From the NCBI RefSeq assembly GCF_013149805.1, contig NZ_JABEZT010000002.1, forward strand, positions 496,001-560,000: a stretch of DNA of 64,000 bases. Reading direction: 5' to 3'. The DNA comes from Isoptericola chiayiensis. Lineage in GTDB: Bacteria; Actinomycetota; Actinomycetes; Actinomycetales; Cellulomonadaceae. Positions 1 to 8,992 of this stretch are shown one piece after another. The translations under genes and the position numbers were made by a program. Below the pieces are notes generated by a model. The model saw only the letters and a program-made list of their open reading frames with translations, was not told the origin of the DNA and did no database searches. Numbering within the stretch: position 1 is the first letter of the stretch; every line of letters begins with the position of its first letter.

Positions 1-371
1 CTCTCGGCATCGCCGGGATCGGCACGCAGGGCAAGTGGACCTACGAGACCGTCGAGACGCTGCGCGACGGCGCCGCCGACGCCGTGCGGGCCGCGGGCGG
101 CGGCCGCACCGCCCTCGTCCGCTGGGCCCTGTGGCCCGCCGCCCTGCCCGCGCTGCTGTCCTTCGCGCTGTACCGGTTCGAGATCAACATCCGCATGTCC
201 GCGGTGCTCGGCATCGTCGGCGCCGGCGGCATCGGCTCCATGCTGGCCAACTACACGAACTATCGTGAATGGGACACGGTCGGCATGCTGCTGATCGTGG
301 TCGTCGTGACCACCATGGCCGTCGACTCCGTCTCGGGCGCGCTGCGCCGCCGCATCATGGAAGGGGCCTGA
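1..371 (+). CDS. phnE: Phosphonate-type ABC transporter permease, C-terminal part
   Basis: Only the end of this inner-membrane permease is in the window; the frame is open from base 3. The loop that docks on the ATPase subunit (EAA motif) is seen around VRAAGGGRTALVRWALWP, followed by the PhnE-typical stretch FEINIRMSAVLGIVGAGGIG and a last membrane helix, LLIVVVVTTMAVDSV. In PhnE proteins this part forms the translocation pore of an importer for phosphonates or related organophosphorus compounds. The RpiR-type regulator starts one base after the stop, so the two are probably cotranscribed. The exact substrate cannot be told from this fragment. Confidence 0.82.
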   Translation, partial: LGIAGIGTQGKWTYETVETLRDGAADAVRAAGGGRTALVRWALWPAALPALLSFALYRFEINIRMSAVLGIVGAGGIGSMLANYTNYREWDTVGMLLIVVVVTTMAVDSVSGALRRRIMEGA

Positions 372-372
372 G

Positions 373-1233
373 GTGACCTGGACCGGCTCGGCCGACGCAC
401 CGCTGACCGCCCGTATCGTGGCGCTCGCGCCGTCGATGCACCCCGGCGAGCGCCGCGCCGCCGAGGCCATCGCCGCCGACCTAGACGCCGCCGTCGAACG
501 CACCGCCCAGCAGGTGGCCGACGACGTCGGGGTGGGCCGGGCGACCGTCGTGCGCGCCGCACAGACCCTCGGGTACGAGGGCTACCCGCAGCTGCGCGTC
601 GCCGTCGCCCGCGAGCTCGCGCTGCGCCCGGCATCGGACGGCTCGCCCGACGGCACCATGCTCGGCGCGGTGCGCGAGTCCGTCAACCGGTTCGCCGCCC
701 GCCTCGGGCACACCGTGGCCGGGCTGACCGAGGACGGCCTGCAGGAGTTCGTGCGCGTCCTCGACGACGCCCGGCGCGTGCTCGTCGTCGCCAACGGGCT
801 CTCCTCCCCGCTCGGCCTCGACCTCGTGCTGCGCCTGACGTCCGCCGGCCGGCCCGCCGAGCTGCTGGCCGACGCCCTCGCCCAGCGCATCGCCGCCCGG
901 CAGCTCGGCCCCGAGGCCGTCTGCCTCGTCGTGTCCGGCTCCGGGGCCAACGAGGCCACGCTCGAGGTGATGCGGGCCGCGCACGACGGCGGCACTCCGG
1001 TCGTGGCGATCACCTCGTTCGCGCAGTCCCCCGTCGCCCAGCTCGCCGACACCGTGCTCGTCGTCCCGCCGGTCAACGAGTCGTTCCGCGACGAGCTGCT
1101 GCACACCTCCCGCGCGGCGCTGATGCTCATGATCGAGGCGCTCGTCGAGGTGCTGGTCACCCGGCGCGGCGAACGCGGACGCGACGCCCGGGCCGCCGTC
1201 CTGCACGAGCTGGGCTCGGCGATCGAGGAGTAG
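373..1233 (+). CDS. MurR/RpiR-family transcriptional regulator
   Basis: Protein of 286 residues with the two usual parts of this family. Residues about 15-80 form the helix-turn-helix, with the family signature QQVADDVGVGRATVVRAAQT. Residues about 110-250 form a SIS sugar-phosphate-binding domain, including VLVVANGLSSPLGLDLVLRL and LVVSGSGANEATLEVMRAA. Such proteins usually sense phosphosugars and control sugar or amino-sugar genes. The GTG start has AGGGG six bases upstream, inside the end of the permease gene. Its position after a phosphonate-type permease suggests it controls that transporter, which is an inference. Confidence 0.85.
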   Translation: MTWTGSADAPLTARIVALAPSMHPGERRAAEAIAADLDAAVERTAQQVADDVGVGRATVVRAAQTLGYEGYPQLRVAVARELALRPASDGSPDGTMLGAVRESVNRFAARLGHTVAGLTEDGLQEFVRVLDDARRVLVVANGLSSPLGLDLVLRLTSAGRPAELLADALAQRIAARQLGPEAVCLVVSGSGANEATLEVMRAAHDGGTPVVAITSFAQSPVAQLADTVLVVPPVNESFRDELLHTSRAALMLMIEALVEVLVTRRGERGRDARAAVLHELGSAIEE

Positions 1234-1361
1234 CCGACCGCCCTCCGGTCGCCGGGTCGTCGGCGCGGCACCCGGGCGGTTCGCGCGCTGCCCGCCCGTG
1301 CACGGGCTCCGCGACGTACCGTGGAGCCGGGGGGCTTCGGCGACCGGGAGCGAGGTGCTGC

Positions 1362-4046
1362 ATGCGCGACCTCTCGGGTGTTCCACGCCTCCCCCCGTGG
1401 CTCGCCGCCCGGCCCCGGCTGCTGAGCCGCCTCGACGACGGCGCGCCCCTGGCGGTCCTGCGGGGCGCGGGCGGATCGGGCAAGACCACGCTGCTCGCCC
1501 AGTGGGTGACGGCTCACGACGGCGGTGACGAGGCCGTCGTGTGGATCACCCTGGACGCCCAGATCCGGTCGCGGGCCGGGTTCTGGGTGCACGCGCTCTC
1601 CCGCCTGCATCGCGCCGGCCTGGTCGACGACGGCACCTTCTACCGCGAGCTGGTGGCCGTCGCCGACGCGGCCGCCTCCGTGCGCGACGCCATCACCCGG
1701 AGCCTGTCGTCGGCACCTCCGGTGCTGCTGGTGCTCGACGACTTCGCGTCCGCCGGGGACTTCTGGGACGACGTCGGCCTCGACCTGCTGGCCGTCCTGC
1801 AGCGCGTCCGGACGGCACGGTGCGCCGTGGCGGGCCGGTTCCCGACCGTGCTCGAAGGCCCTGCCGCGCGCAGGACGCTCGGCGCCGTGGTCCTCGCCGA
1901 CGACGACCTGGCCCTCACCGTGGACGAGGCGCGCGCCGTCGTGGCGAGCAGCGACGTCCCGCTCGACGACTCCGCCGTCGACCTGCTGCTCCGGTCCACC
2001 GCACGGCGGTCGGTCCTGGAGCTGCGCTACGCGCTGGACGTCCTCGCCGGCCTCCCCGCGAGCGCCCCGCAGACGCCCGGCCGGCCCCTGACCGCGGCGC
2101 AGGCCGCCGAGGCACTGGCGGCCGGGGTGCGACAGGACCTGTCGGCGCGCGTCCGGGACCCGCACCTGCTCGAGCTGCTCGGGGCCGTGTCCCTGGCACC
2201 GTACGCCGACGCCGCGCTGGCGCAGCGGCTCGAGCGCGTCGTCACCGCCCCCGCCGACCCGGAGACCGCGGTCGACCCGTTGGCGACGCTCGGGCGCCTG
2301 GGCCTCGGGTACTGGGCCACGCAGCCCAACGGCACACCGGTGCTCCGGCTGAGCGACCAGGTGCGGGCGGTGGCGGCGGCCCGCTTCGCGGAGACGAACC
2401 CGACGCTGGTGCCACGGGTCCTGGACACCGCGGCGCACTGGCTGTGGGAGCAGCGTCACGACGCCGCGACCGCCGTCGAGTACGCGCTGCGCGCGGGGGA
2501 CCTCGGCTTTGCCGACCACCTGCTCGTGCGGGTCTTCCCGCTGCCGCCGCAGGAGTCGGCACGGCTCGCACGGATGCTCCTGGCGATGCCCGCGGCCCAG
2601 GTCCGTTCCCAGCCGTTCCTGGCGATGTTCCTGGCACTGGTCCTCAACGCCCGGCCGGGCACGCAGCGGCGGGCGACCGAGTTCCTGGCGGCGGCCGTGC
2701 AGGCGTCGCACCAGCGGATCGCCTCGGCGCCAGCGGCCGAACGGGTCGTCCTGTACGGGCTCGAGACCGCCGCCTGGCGGCTGCTCGGCCAGCGCACCCG
2801 GATGCTGGACACGGCCCGACGCGCCGTGCGCGAGCTGTCGCTGGCCCGGGAGGACGACGACCTGGACGGCGCCCCGTCGATCGACAGCGCCGCGGCACTG
2901 GCCGTCTCCCAGGCGGCCACGAGCCTCTTCTTCGGCGATGACCTCCCCGCGGCCCGGGAAGCGTACGACGCGCTGACCGCGCTGTCCGCCGAGCGGGACT
3001 GGCCGCACCTGGCGAACGTCGCGGCGTGCGGCCGCGCCATGGCCGACGTCCTGGACGGGCGATTCGTCGCGGCCCGTGCCGAGCTCGCCGTCGTGCAGCC
3101 CGATGCCTGGCCCACGGGTTGGGTCGACGGCTACCAGGGCGCGTTCCGCAGCATCGCCCAGGCCTGGGTGCACATCGACGACGGCGACGCCGCGGCCGCC
3201 CTCGCCGAGCTCGAACCCCTCGCCCCGCATCTGGACACCCTGGAGCACTGGGAGTTCGCCGGAGCCGCCGGCGCCGTCGCCCGTGCGCTCCAGGGGCACG
3301 CCTCCGAGGCCGAGCGCCGACTGGCACAGCTGCGCCGCGAGCGCGTGCGCCCGACGACGCTGCCCAGCGTCGTCGGGCGCCTGGGAGCGATGCGCACGAT
3401 CCTGCGGCTCGCCACCGGCGCCGCCCGCGAGGAGTCCCGCCAGCGCCTGCGCGGTCGCGGTCAGGCGGCCGACAGCGCCCTGCGGTCGATCATCGCCGCG
3501 GCCCGCGGTCAGGAGGAGGACGCCGTCGCCCTCCTGGCGCAGGCGCAGGGCGCGATCGGCACCCCGTTGCAGGACGCGCTCGTGGCGGTGGCCGGCGTCA
3601 CGGTGGCGCAGCGGACCGACGCCGCCGTGAGCGCCACGGCGTTCGGCACCACCCTTGCCGCGTTGGTGGACCAGCACGGGATCCACTGGCCCGTGACGCT
3701 CCTGGCCGAGGAGGACCGTGCCGGCGTCCTCGCGGCGCTCGAGCAGGACGGTGCTCAGGACGCCGCGACGACGCTCGCGCTGGCGTTCACGCGGGTGCCC
3801 GCCATCGTCGACGGACGGCTGTGGCAGCGCGCCCAGGCTCCTGCCCTGACACCCCGGGAGCGGGAGGTGCTGCACGCGCTGGCCGGGACGGACTCGCGGA
3901 CCGAGATCGCCGCCGAGCTGGTCGTCTCGGTGAACACCGTCAAGGCACAGCTCCGGACGCTCTACGCCAAGCTCGGCGCCAGGACCCGTGCCGAGGCGCT
4001 GACACGGGCCGTGGACCTGGGGCTGCTGGAGGACGTCGACGCCTGA
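1362..4046 (+). CDS. Large ATP-binding LuxR-family regulator (LAL/MalT-like)
   Basis: Protein of 894 residues built like MalT-type STAND regulators. A Walker A loop GAGGSGKTTLL lies at residues 35-45 and a Walker B strand VLLVLDDF near residue 120. A long Ala/Leu-rich helical region of TPR type follows to about residue 820. The C-terminal LuxR helix-turn-helix (about residues 827-890) begins LTPREREVLHALAG and has the recognition part VVSVNTVKAQLRTLYAKLG. The start has GAGG six bases upstream. It ends at a strong palindromic terminator. Inducer and targets are unknown, and neighbouring genes give no clear clue. The frame is intact although a very long antisense frame covers it. Confidence 0.85.
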   Translation: MRDLSGVPRLPPWLAARPRLLSRLDDGAPLAVLRGAGGSGKTTLLAQWVTAHDGGDEAVVWITLDAQIRSRAGFWVHALSRLHRAGLVDDGTFYRELVAVADAAASVRDAITRSLSSAPPVLLVLDDFASAGDFWDDVGLDLLAVLQRVRTARCAVAGRFPTVLEGPAARRTLGAVVLADDDLALTVDEARAVVASSDVPLDDSAVDLLLRSTARRSVLELRYALDVLAGLPASAPQTPGRPLTAAQAAEALAAGVRQDLSARVRDPHLLELLGAVSLAPYADAALAQRLERVVTAPADPETAVDPLATLGRLGLGYWATQPNGTPVLRLSDQVRAVAAARFAETNPTLVPRVLDTAAHWLWEQRHDAATAVEYALRAGDLGFADHLLVRVFPLPPQESARLARMLLAMPAAQVRSQPFLAMFLALVLNARPGTQRRATEFLAAAVQASHQRIASAPAAERVVLYGLETAAWRLLGQRTRMLDTARRAVRELSLAREDDDLDGAPSIDSAAALAVSQAATSLFFGDDLPAAREAYDALTALSAERDWPHLANVAACGRAMADVLDGRFVAARAELAVVQPDAWPTGWVDGYQGAFRSIAQAWVHIDDGDAAAALAELEPLAPHLDTLEHWEFAGAAGAVARALQGHASEAERRLAQLRRERVRPTTLPSVVGRLGAMRTILRLATGAAREESRQRLRGRGQAADSALRSIIAAARGQEEDAVALLAQAQGAIGTPLQDALVAVAGVTVAQRTDAAVSATAFGTTLAALVDQHGIHWPVTLLAEEDRAGVLAALEQDGAQDAATTLALAFTRVPAIVDGRLWQRAQAPALTPREREVLHALAGTDSRTEIAAELVVSVNTVKAQLRTLYAKLGARTRAEALTRAVDLGLLEDVDA

Positions 4047-4055
4047 CGACGCGAG

Positions 4056-4087
4056 CGGGCCCCGACGCCGGCCGGCGTCGGGGCCCG
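4056..4087. terminator. Bidirectional terminator, perfect 32-bp palindrome
   Basis: The sequence is its own reverse complement over 32 bases (arms CGGGCCCCGACGCCGG), giving a stem of about 14 bp with a 4-base loop. It lies 10 bases after the LuxR stop and 27 bases beyond the end of the convergent META gene, so it can serve both. Confidence 0.8.
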
Positions 4088-4114
4088 CGGACACGGTGCG
4101 GCCGGGACGGGTCC

Positions 4115-4951
4115 TCAGCCCAGCCGGGTCAGCACCAGCCCGTCCGCGCCGCCGTCGAGGCGGAGCTCCTCCCCCGACACCGCGAAGGACGAGGTCCCCC
4201 GCAGGGTGCGGATCACCGCGGCCTGGACGGGCGTCTCCTGCGGGGTGCAGGCGCCCGTCGTGGTGAGCAACCGGTCGACGTCGAGCGTGCCCCGGTCCGC
4301 GCCGACGTCGGGCGTGACCGTCACGGACCCGACGCCGCTGTTGCAGCCCGTGCGCAGGCGCATCGTCTCCTCGGTGAACCAGACGTCGGCCTGCACGGTG
4401 CGGGGAACGGCCGTTTCGCGTCCGTCCCGCCGGACATGGGTGACCCGCCACACGACGCCGCCGAGCCGGTCAGCGCGTGGCCGGGTGAGGACCAGCTCGT
4501 GCGCGTCGCCGAGCCGGATCTCCTCGCCGTCGACCTGCAGCGCCGGGGCCGACCGCAGGAAGGTCGCGAGCCGTTGCTCGGCCTCCTCCTGCGCGGGGCT
4601 GCAGGCCTTGCCCGTCGTCGCGAGGGCACCCTCGAGCTCCAGCCGGCCACCGTCCCACCGCGCCCGCGCGGCGAGCGTGTTGCAGCCCGCCGACGCTGCG
4701 ACGCGGCCCTCCTCGAAGCGGATTGTGACCGGCTCGGCCGGGCCCGTGGCTCCGGGTGCCGGGACGGCCGTGAACGACCGTCCCACGAGGGGATCGGCGT
4801 CCGGCGTGTCGCCCGTGGCGAACACGGCGGCCCCGCCGGTGACCAGCAGGGCTCCGGCGATGGTGGTGACGACCGCGGGGGCCAGGCGTCGGCGCCAGCG
4901 GTCGCGTCGGCGTCGGCGGGCGGGCGGATGGGTGCGGTCAGGGGTGTTCAT
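4115..4951 (-). CDS. Membrane-anchored protein with two META (HslJ-like) domains
   Basis: Protein of 278 residues. A basic N-terminus (RRRRRDRWRRR) precedes a membrane or signal helix, APAVVTTIAGALLVTGGAAV, so the rest is outside the cytoplasm. Two META domains follow, at about residues 54-157 and 165-277. Each has the family's Cys pair: GCNTL with GKAC in the first, and GCNSG with GAC in the second. META/HslJ proteins are linked to heat or acid stress and have no known enzymatic role. A GGAG ribosome site lies six bases before the ATG. It starts 36 bases after the arginine deiminase stop on the same strand, so cotranscription is possible. Confidence 0.75.
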   Translation of the reverse strand: MNTPDRTHPPARRRRRDRWRRRLAPAVVTTIAGALLVTGGAAVFATGDTPDADPLVGRSFTAVPAPGATGPAEPVTIRFEEGRVAASAGCNTLAARARWDGGRLELEGALATTGKACSPAQEEAEQRLATFLRSAPALQVDGEEIRLGDAHELVLTRPRADRLGGVVWRVTHVRRDGRETAVPRTVQADVWFTEETMRLRTGCNSGVGSVTVTPDVGADRGTLDVDRLLTTTGACTPQETPVQAAVIRTLRGTSSFAVSGEELRLDGGADGLVLTRLG

Positions 4952-4987
4952 GATGGTCTCCGGGGTGTCGACGGGGCGGGACGGGGG

Positions 4988-6292
4988 TCAGAAGACGGGG
5001 TCGCGCTCGATCGGGCCGGTCATGCAATGCCCGCCGCCGCGGCCGCGGCCGAGCTCGCCTCCGGCGATCTCGAGCACCTCGATCCCCGCGGCACGCATCG
5101 CGGCGTTCGCCGTGGTGTTGCGGTCGTAGGCGAAGACCACCCCCGGTTCCAGCGCCACGGCGTTGTTGCCCGAGTCCCACTGCTGGCGCTCGGCCTCGTA
5201 GACGTCCCCGCCGGTCTCGATCACGCGCAGCGAGCCCAGGCCGAGCTCCCGAGCGACGACGTCGAGGAAGGGACGGTTCCCCTCGTCGCTGACGTGGACC
5301 TGCCCCGGCCGGTCGCTGGGACGCAGCACGAACGGGTGGATCGCGTCGACGATGCGCGGGTAGACCGTGACGGCGTCGACGTCGACGAACGTCATCACGG
5401 TGTCCAGGTGCATCGCCGCGCGCAGCTTCGGCATGCCGCCGACCACCACCTGGTCGGCCACGTCGGCGTCGAACAGCGCCGAGGCCACCTGCGTGATGGC
5501 CTGGCGGGAGGTCCGCTCGCTCATCCCCATCAGGACGGTGCGGTTGCCGACGGGCATGATGTCACCGCCCTCGAAGGTCGCCTGGCCGTGGTCCGTCTCC
5601 GGGTCGCCCCACCAGACCGTGGAGCCGCCGAGCTCGGGGTGGAACTGGTAGACGGCCTTCATGAGGATCGTCTCGCCGTGCCGGGCCGGCCAGTACAAGG
5701 GATTGAGGGTGACGCCTCCGTAGAGCCACGTGGTCGTGTCCCGGGTGAAGAGCGTGTTGGGCAGCGGCGGCAGCAGGTACTCGCGCGCGCCGGGCGAGTA
5801 CTCGGCGAGCGCGCGGTACCCGGCCGGCAGGTCCGGGACGTCGCTGGTGGCCAGCCCGCCGATCAGGTGCTCGGCGAGCCACTCGGACGACATCCGCTCG
5901 AGGTGCTCACGGGTGGCGTCCACGAGGCCGGTGCCCACCGCGTCAGGGACGACGAGTCGGTCCAGGAGCCAGTCGCGGGCCCCCGGGGCGGCCATCGTCT
6001 CGGCGAGCACGTCGTGCAGCTCGAGGACCTCGACGCCGAGCGAGTCGAGGTCGCCGACGAACCGGGCGTGGTCCTCGATCGCCCGGTCGACCCACAGGAC
6101 GTCGTCGAAGAGGAGCTGGTCGGAGTTGGTCGGGGTCAGCCGGCGGTGCGCGAGGCCGGGGCGGCACACGAGCACCTTGCGGAGCCGCCCCACCTCGGAG
6201 TGGACGCCGACCGTGGTCGCGGAGGCGTCGGCGCCGAGAGCGGAGGGGACGAGCGGCAGGGCCACCGACTGGTCGATCAGGGAGCTGGTCAT
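4988..6292 (-). CDS. arcA: Arginine deiminase
   Basis: Converts L-arginine to citrulline and ammonia. At 434 residues it has near-normal length. Visible active-site motifs are [21 protein letters not shown], the His-containing [13 protein letters not shown], and the C-terminal GGGHCMTGP with the nucleophile Cys at residue 423. The ATG at 6292 was chosen because GAGG lies just upstream; the GTG at 6304 would place that ribosome site inside the coding region. A basic amino-acid antiporter is encoded divergently. No ornithine carbamoyltransferase or carbamate kinase gene is present nearby, so the full ATP-yielding pathway is not encoded here. Confidence 0.92.
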   Translation of the reverse strand: MTSSLIDQSVALPLVPSALGADASATTVGVHSEVGRLRKVLVCRPGLAHRRLTPTNSDQLLFDDVLWVDRAIEDHARFVGDLDSLGVEVLELHDVLAETMAAPGARDWLLDRLVVPDAVGTGLVDATREHLERMSSEWLAEHLIGGLATSDVPDLPAGYRALAEYSPGAREYLLPPLPNTLFTRDTTTWLYGGVTLNPLYWPARHGETILMKAVYQFHPELGGSTVWWGDPETDHGQATFEGGDIMPVGNRTVLMGMSERTSRQAITQVASALFDADVADQVVVGGMPKLRAAMHLDTVMTFVDVDAVTVYPRIVDAIHPFVLRPSDRPGQVHVSDEGNRPFLDVVARELGLGSLRVIETGGDVYEAERQQWDSGNNAVALEPGVVFAYDRNTTANAAMRAAGIEVLEIAGGELGRGRGGGHCMTGPIERDPVF

Positions 6293-6304
6293 GGGGTACC
6301 TCAC

Positions 6305-6708
6305 GAGGTTGCGAAGGGAAGGGACTGTCGGGACCGGGCTCCGAACGCGTCATCGCCGGTCCGACACCTCAAGGTTCCGCGCCCCGGGGAGGGGCCCGAC
6401 CCCGACCGACGGCGATCTCACCCCGGGGTTCGCCCCCGCGGTGCGCCGCCGCCCCGTCGACGGTGCTGCCGGCGCCCGGCAGCACCGCCTGGCGCCCTAC
6501 GAGCGCCCCACGAGCGCCCCACCGACGGCCCGCCGCGCCGCGCGTCACCGGCGTCCGACCGTCCCGCGGGGCCCGCTCGCCCCGCGGGGTGAAGCCGGGG
6601 GCGAATCCACCGGGAACCCCCTCCCGGGCGCCCTCGAGGACAGCAGGCTGGAGCAGTCATCGCGACCGAGCGCGCCGACCGAGCGCCCCCCACCACACGG
6701 AGAGACCC
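6305..6708. other. 404-bp divergent control region of the arginine locus
   Basis: No gene is seen here. It separates arcA from the rightward small gene and antiporter. Two inverted repeats stand out: 6462-6486 (11-bp arms, 3-base loop) and 6563-6588 (10-bp arms CCCGCGGGGC, 6-base loop). Both would lie in a long 5' leader of the rightward transcript if the promoter is near arcA. I see no known riboswitch pattern and no convincing ArgR box. Confidence 0.4.
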
Positions 6709-6906
6709 ATGACCCTGCACCTCGACCCGCTCCACGACCTCCCCGAGCTCCACCAGATCGAGGCGGCGCTCCGTCTCGTCCGCGAGATGGACTGCGGTCT
6801 CCTGCCGCCCGAGGCGGATCTCGATCTCGACTCGCTCGGCGAGGAGATCGACCTGGCAGACCTCGTGCGCGAGCTCGCTCCCACCCACCCGCTCCCGCGC
6901 ATCTGA
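6709..6906 (+). CDS. 65-residue acidic protein of unknown function
   Basis: Short protein rich in Leu, Asp and Glu, with the central stretch EADLDLDSLGEEIDLADLV. The ATG has GGAGA about five bases upstream, and the stop lies 25 bases before the antiporter gene, so it is the first gene of a two-gene unit. There is no signal peptide, membrane helix or recognised domain. The acidic amphipathic character would suit a partner-binding or regulatory peptide for the arginine system, but that is only inference. It was judged real because of the ribosome site, tight spacing and non-random composition. Confidence 0.6.
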   Translation: MTLHLDPLHDLPELHQIEAALRLVREMDCGLLPPEADLDLDSLGEEIDLADLVRELAPTHPLPRI

Positions 6907-6931
6907 CGCGCCACCCTGACCGGAGATCACC

Positions 6932-8434
6932 ATGACGACGACCGACATCCGGCCGGCCGACAGCATCGAGGGTGCTGGCCGGGCCTCGACGACCTCTCGC
7001 ACCGCCACCCTCGGCCTGCCCGCACTGACCGCGATGGTCGTGGGCTCGATGGTCGGCGCGGGAGTGTTCCAGCTGCCCTCGAGATTCGCCGGGGAGACCG
7101 GCGTCTACGGGGCACTGATCGCCTGGGGCATCGCCGGTCTGGGCATGCTCGCGCTCGCGTTCGTCTTCCAGAAGCTCGCGCTGCGCAAGCCGACGCTGGA
7201 CAACGGCGTGTACGTCTACGCGAGGGAAGGCTTCGGCGCCTACCCGGGCTTCCTCTCCGCGTTCGGCTTCTGGGCGTCCGCCTGCGCCGGCAACGCGTTC
7301 TACTGGGTGCTCATCATGACCACCGTGTCCCAGCTCTTCCCGGGACTCGAGCCCGCTCTCGGCGAGGGGAACACCTGGCTCGCGTTCGGTCTGTCGGGCG
7401 CCGCCGTGTGGGGCTTCTACACCCTCATCCGACGGGGGGTGAAGGAGGCCGCGGTCGTCAACCTCGTCGTGACCATCGCCAAGATCGTCCCGCTGGTCCT
7501 CTTCCTCGTCCTGGTGGTCTTCGCCTTCGACTGGAACGTGTTCACGGGCAACCTCACCGGCGGGTACGACCTGCCGGGAGGTGACTCGCTGTTCTCCCAG
7601 GTGCAGGGCACGATGCTGATCACGGTCTTCGTCTTCCTGGGGATCGAGGGCGCGAGCGTCTACTCGCGGTACGCCACCAAGCGGCGCGACGTCGGTCGCG
7701 CCACCGTGCTGGGCTTCACGTCCGTGCTGGCGCTGTTCGCGAGCATCTCGATCCTGTCCTTCGGGATCCTCCCGCGCGCCGAGATCGCCGAGCTGCAGCA
7801 GCCGTCGATCGGCGGAGTGCTGGAGTCCGCCGTCGGGCCGTGGGGCGGGACCTTGATCCGGATCGGACTCATCGTCTCGGTCCTGGGCGCCTATCTCGCC
7901 TGGCAGCTCTTGGCGGCAGACGTCGTGTACGCCGCGGCCGAGGACGGTGACCTGCCCAGGTACTTCGCCCGGAAGAACCGCCGCGGGGCCCCTCAGAACG
8001 CCGTGCTGTGGACCTCGGTCTTCGTCACCCTCATCCTGTTCGCCGTGCAGTTCGTGGACAACGCCCTCGACTTCACGCTGGACCTCACGGCAGCGCTCTC
8101 GCTGGCACCGTTCGCGCTGGCGGCCGCCTACGCCGTGAAGATCGCGGTCCGCCGTGACGGCTATGACGGCGTCCCCCGAGGGACCCGGCGCCTCGAGCTC
8201 GCGATCGCCGGCGTGGCGACCGTCTACACGGTGTTCCTCCTCTGGGCAGCGGGCTACGTGTTCCTCTTCCTGGCGTGCCTCCTGCTGGCACCGGCCACGG
8301 TGCTGTACGTCGTCGCTCGACGCGAGCGACGGAACAGGGTCTTCACGGGCCCGGCACTGGCGACCTTCCTGACGGTCCTCGCGTGCGGGGTCGTCGGCGT
8401 GGTCCTGCTGGCCACGGGTGCGATCCACCTGTAG
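6932..8434 (+). CDS. arcD: APC-family basic amino acid antiporter (arginine/ornithine type)
   Basis: Inner-membrane protein of 500 residues with about 12-13 hydrophobic helices. The first helix has the APC signature VVGSMVGAGVFQLPSRFAGE. The stretch FGFWASACAGNAFYWVLIMT fits the basic amino-acid/polyamine antiporter group that includes Pseudomonas-type ArcD. A GGAG site lies upstream of the ATG. Divergent location from arcA suggests it supplies arginine in exchange for a product. Since no ornithine carbamoyltransferase gene is near, citrulline rather than ornithine could be the counter-substrate. Confidence 0.82.
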   Translation: MTTTDIRPADSIEGAGRASTTSRTATLGLPALTAMVVGSMVGAGVFQLPSRFAGETGVYGALIAWGIAGLGMLALAFVFQKLALRKPTLDNGVYVYAREGFGAYPGFLSAFGFWASACAGNAFYWVLIMTTVSQLFPGLEPALGEGNTWLAFGLSGAAVWGFYTLIRRGVKEAAVVNLVVTIAKIVPLVLFLVLVVFAFDWNVFTGNLTGGYDLPGGDSLFSQVQGTMLITVFVFLGIEGASVYSRYATKRRDVGRATVLGFTSVLALFASISILSFGILPRAEIAELQQPSIGGVLESAVGPWGGTLIRIGLIVSVLGAYLAWQLLAADVVYAAAEDGDLPRYFARKNRRGAPQNAVLWTSVFVTLILFAVQFVDNALDFTLDLTAALSLAPFALAAAYAVKIAVRRDGYDGVPRGTRRLELAIAGVATVYTVFLLWAAGYVFLFLACLLLAPATVLYVVARRERRNRVFTGPALATFLTVLACGVVGVVLLATGAIHL

Positions 8435-8457
8435 GGGTGCCGCACCGGCGTGGACAC

Positions 8458-8490
8458 CGGTGGCCGTCGTCGGCTGCACGACGGCCACCG
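8458..8490 (+). terminator. Hairpin after the antiporter gene
   Basis: Arms CGGTGGCCGTCGT and ACGACGGCCACCG form a 13-bp stem with a 7-base loop, 23 bases after the antiporter stop and 19 bases before arfB. Confidence 0.6.
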
Positions 8491-8509
8491 TCCACGGCAC
8501 CATGGGGGC

Positions 8510-8956
8510 ATGCCCTCACCGACCCGCGACGGACTCGTCGTCAGCCCGTCCCTGACGATCCCCCGGGCCGAACTGACCGAGCGGTTCTCGCGGTCCTCGG
8601 GCCCCGGGGGTCAGGGCGTGAACACCACCGACTCGCGGGTGGAGCTGTGCTGGGACGTCGAGCGCTCAGCGGTGCTGAGCCGCGTCCAGCGCGAGCGGAT
8701 CGTCGCCCGGATAGGTCACCGGCTGGCCGACGGCGTCCTGACGGTCACGGCGTCCGAGCACCGCGAGCAGCGGCGCAACCGGGACGCGGCCGCCCACCGC
8801 CTGGCGGCACTCGTCGCCGAGGCCGTCGCGCCACCCGGCCCCCGCCGTCGTGCCACCCGGCGCACCCGCGGGTCCCAGGAACGCCGGCTGCAGGCCAAGA
8901 AGCAGCGGTCCGCGACCAAACGGATGCGTTCGTCCCGGCCGTCGCAGGACGACTGA
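8510..8956 (+). CDS. arfB: Peptidyl-tRNA hydrolase ArfB (ribosome rescue)
   Basis: Protein of 148 residues. It has the class I release-factor-like core with the catalytic GGQ motif in SSGPGGQGVNTTDSRVEL, where the Gln side hydrolyses the ester of stalled peptidyl-tRNA. The C-terminal tail is basic (RRLQAKKQRSATKRMRSSRP), as in ArfB, whose tail enters the empty mRNA channel. The ATG at 8510 gives the usual N-terminus; an in-frame upstream ATG at 8450 would add 20 residues that look non-native and run across the hairpin. Confidence 0.9.
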   Translation: MPSPTRDGLVVSPSLTIPRAELTERFSRSSGPGGQGVNTTDSRVELCWDVERSAVLSRVQRERIVARIGHRLADGVLTVTASEHREQRRNRDAAAHRLAALVAEAVAPPGPRRRATRRTRGSQERRLQAKKQRSATKRMRSSRPSQDD

Positions 8957-8980
8957 CCGGACGCCTTACGTACATCTATG

Positions 8981-8986
8981 TATGAT
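8981..8986 (+). promoter_or_regulatory. -10 element TATGAT, leaderless start of the DUF234 ATPase
   Basis: TATGAT lies six bases before the ATG at 8993 in an unusually AT-rich patch (8966-8995). The patch also holds the small palindrome TACATCTATGTA at 8971-8982. This is one reason for preferring the ATG at 8993 over that at 8978. Confidence 0.6.
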
Positions 8987-8992
8987 ACTTCT

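Noticed and set aside
582-4451. 1289-codon open frame on the minus strand
   Set aside because: It lies antisense to the RpiR and LuxR genes, has no domain pattern, and its composition (Gly/Arg/Pro-rich) is that of a shadow frame in GC-rich DNA.
6462-6588. Riboswitch in the arginine-locus leader
   Set aside because: Two hairpins are present, but no conserved riboswitch pattern could be recognised by eye.
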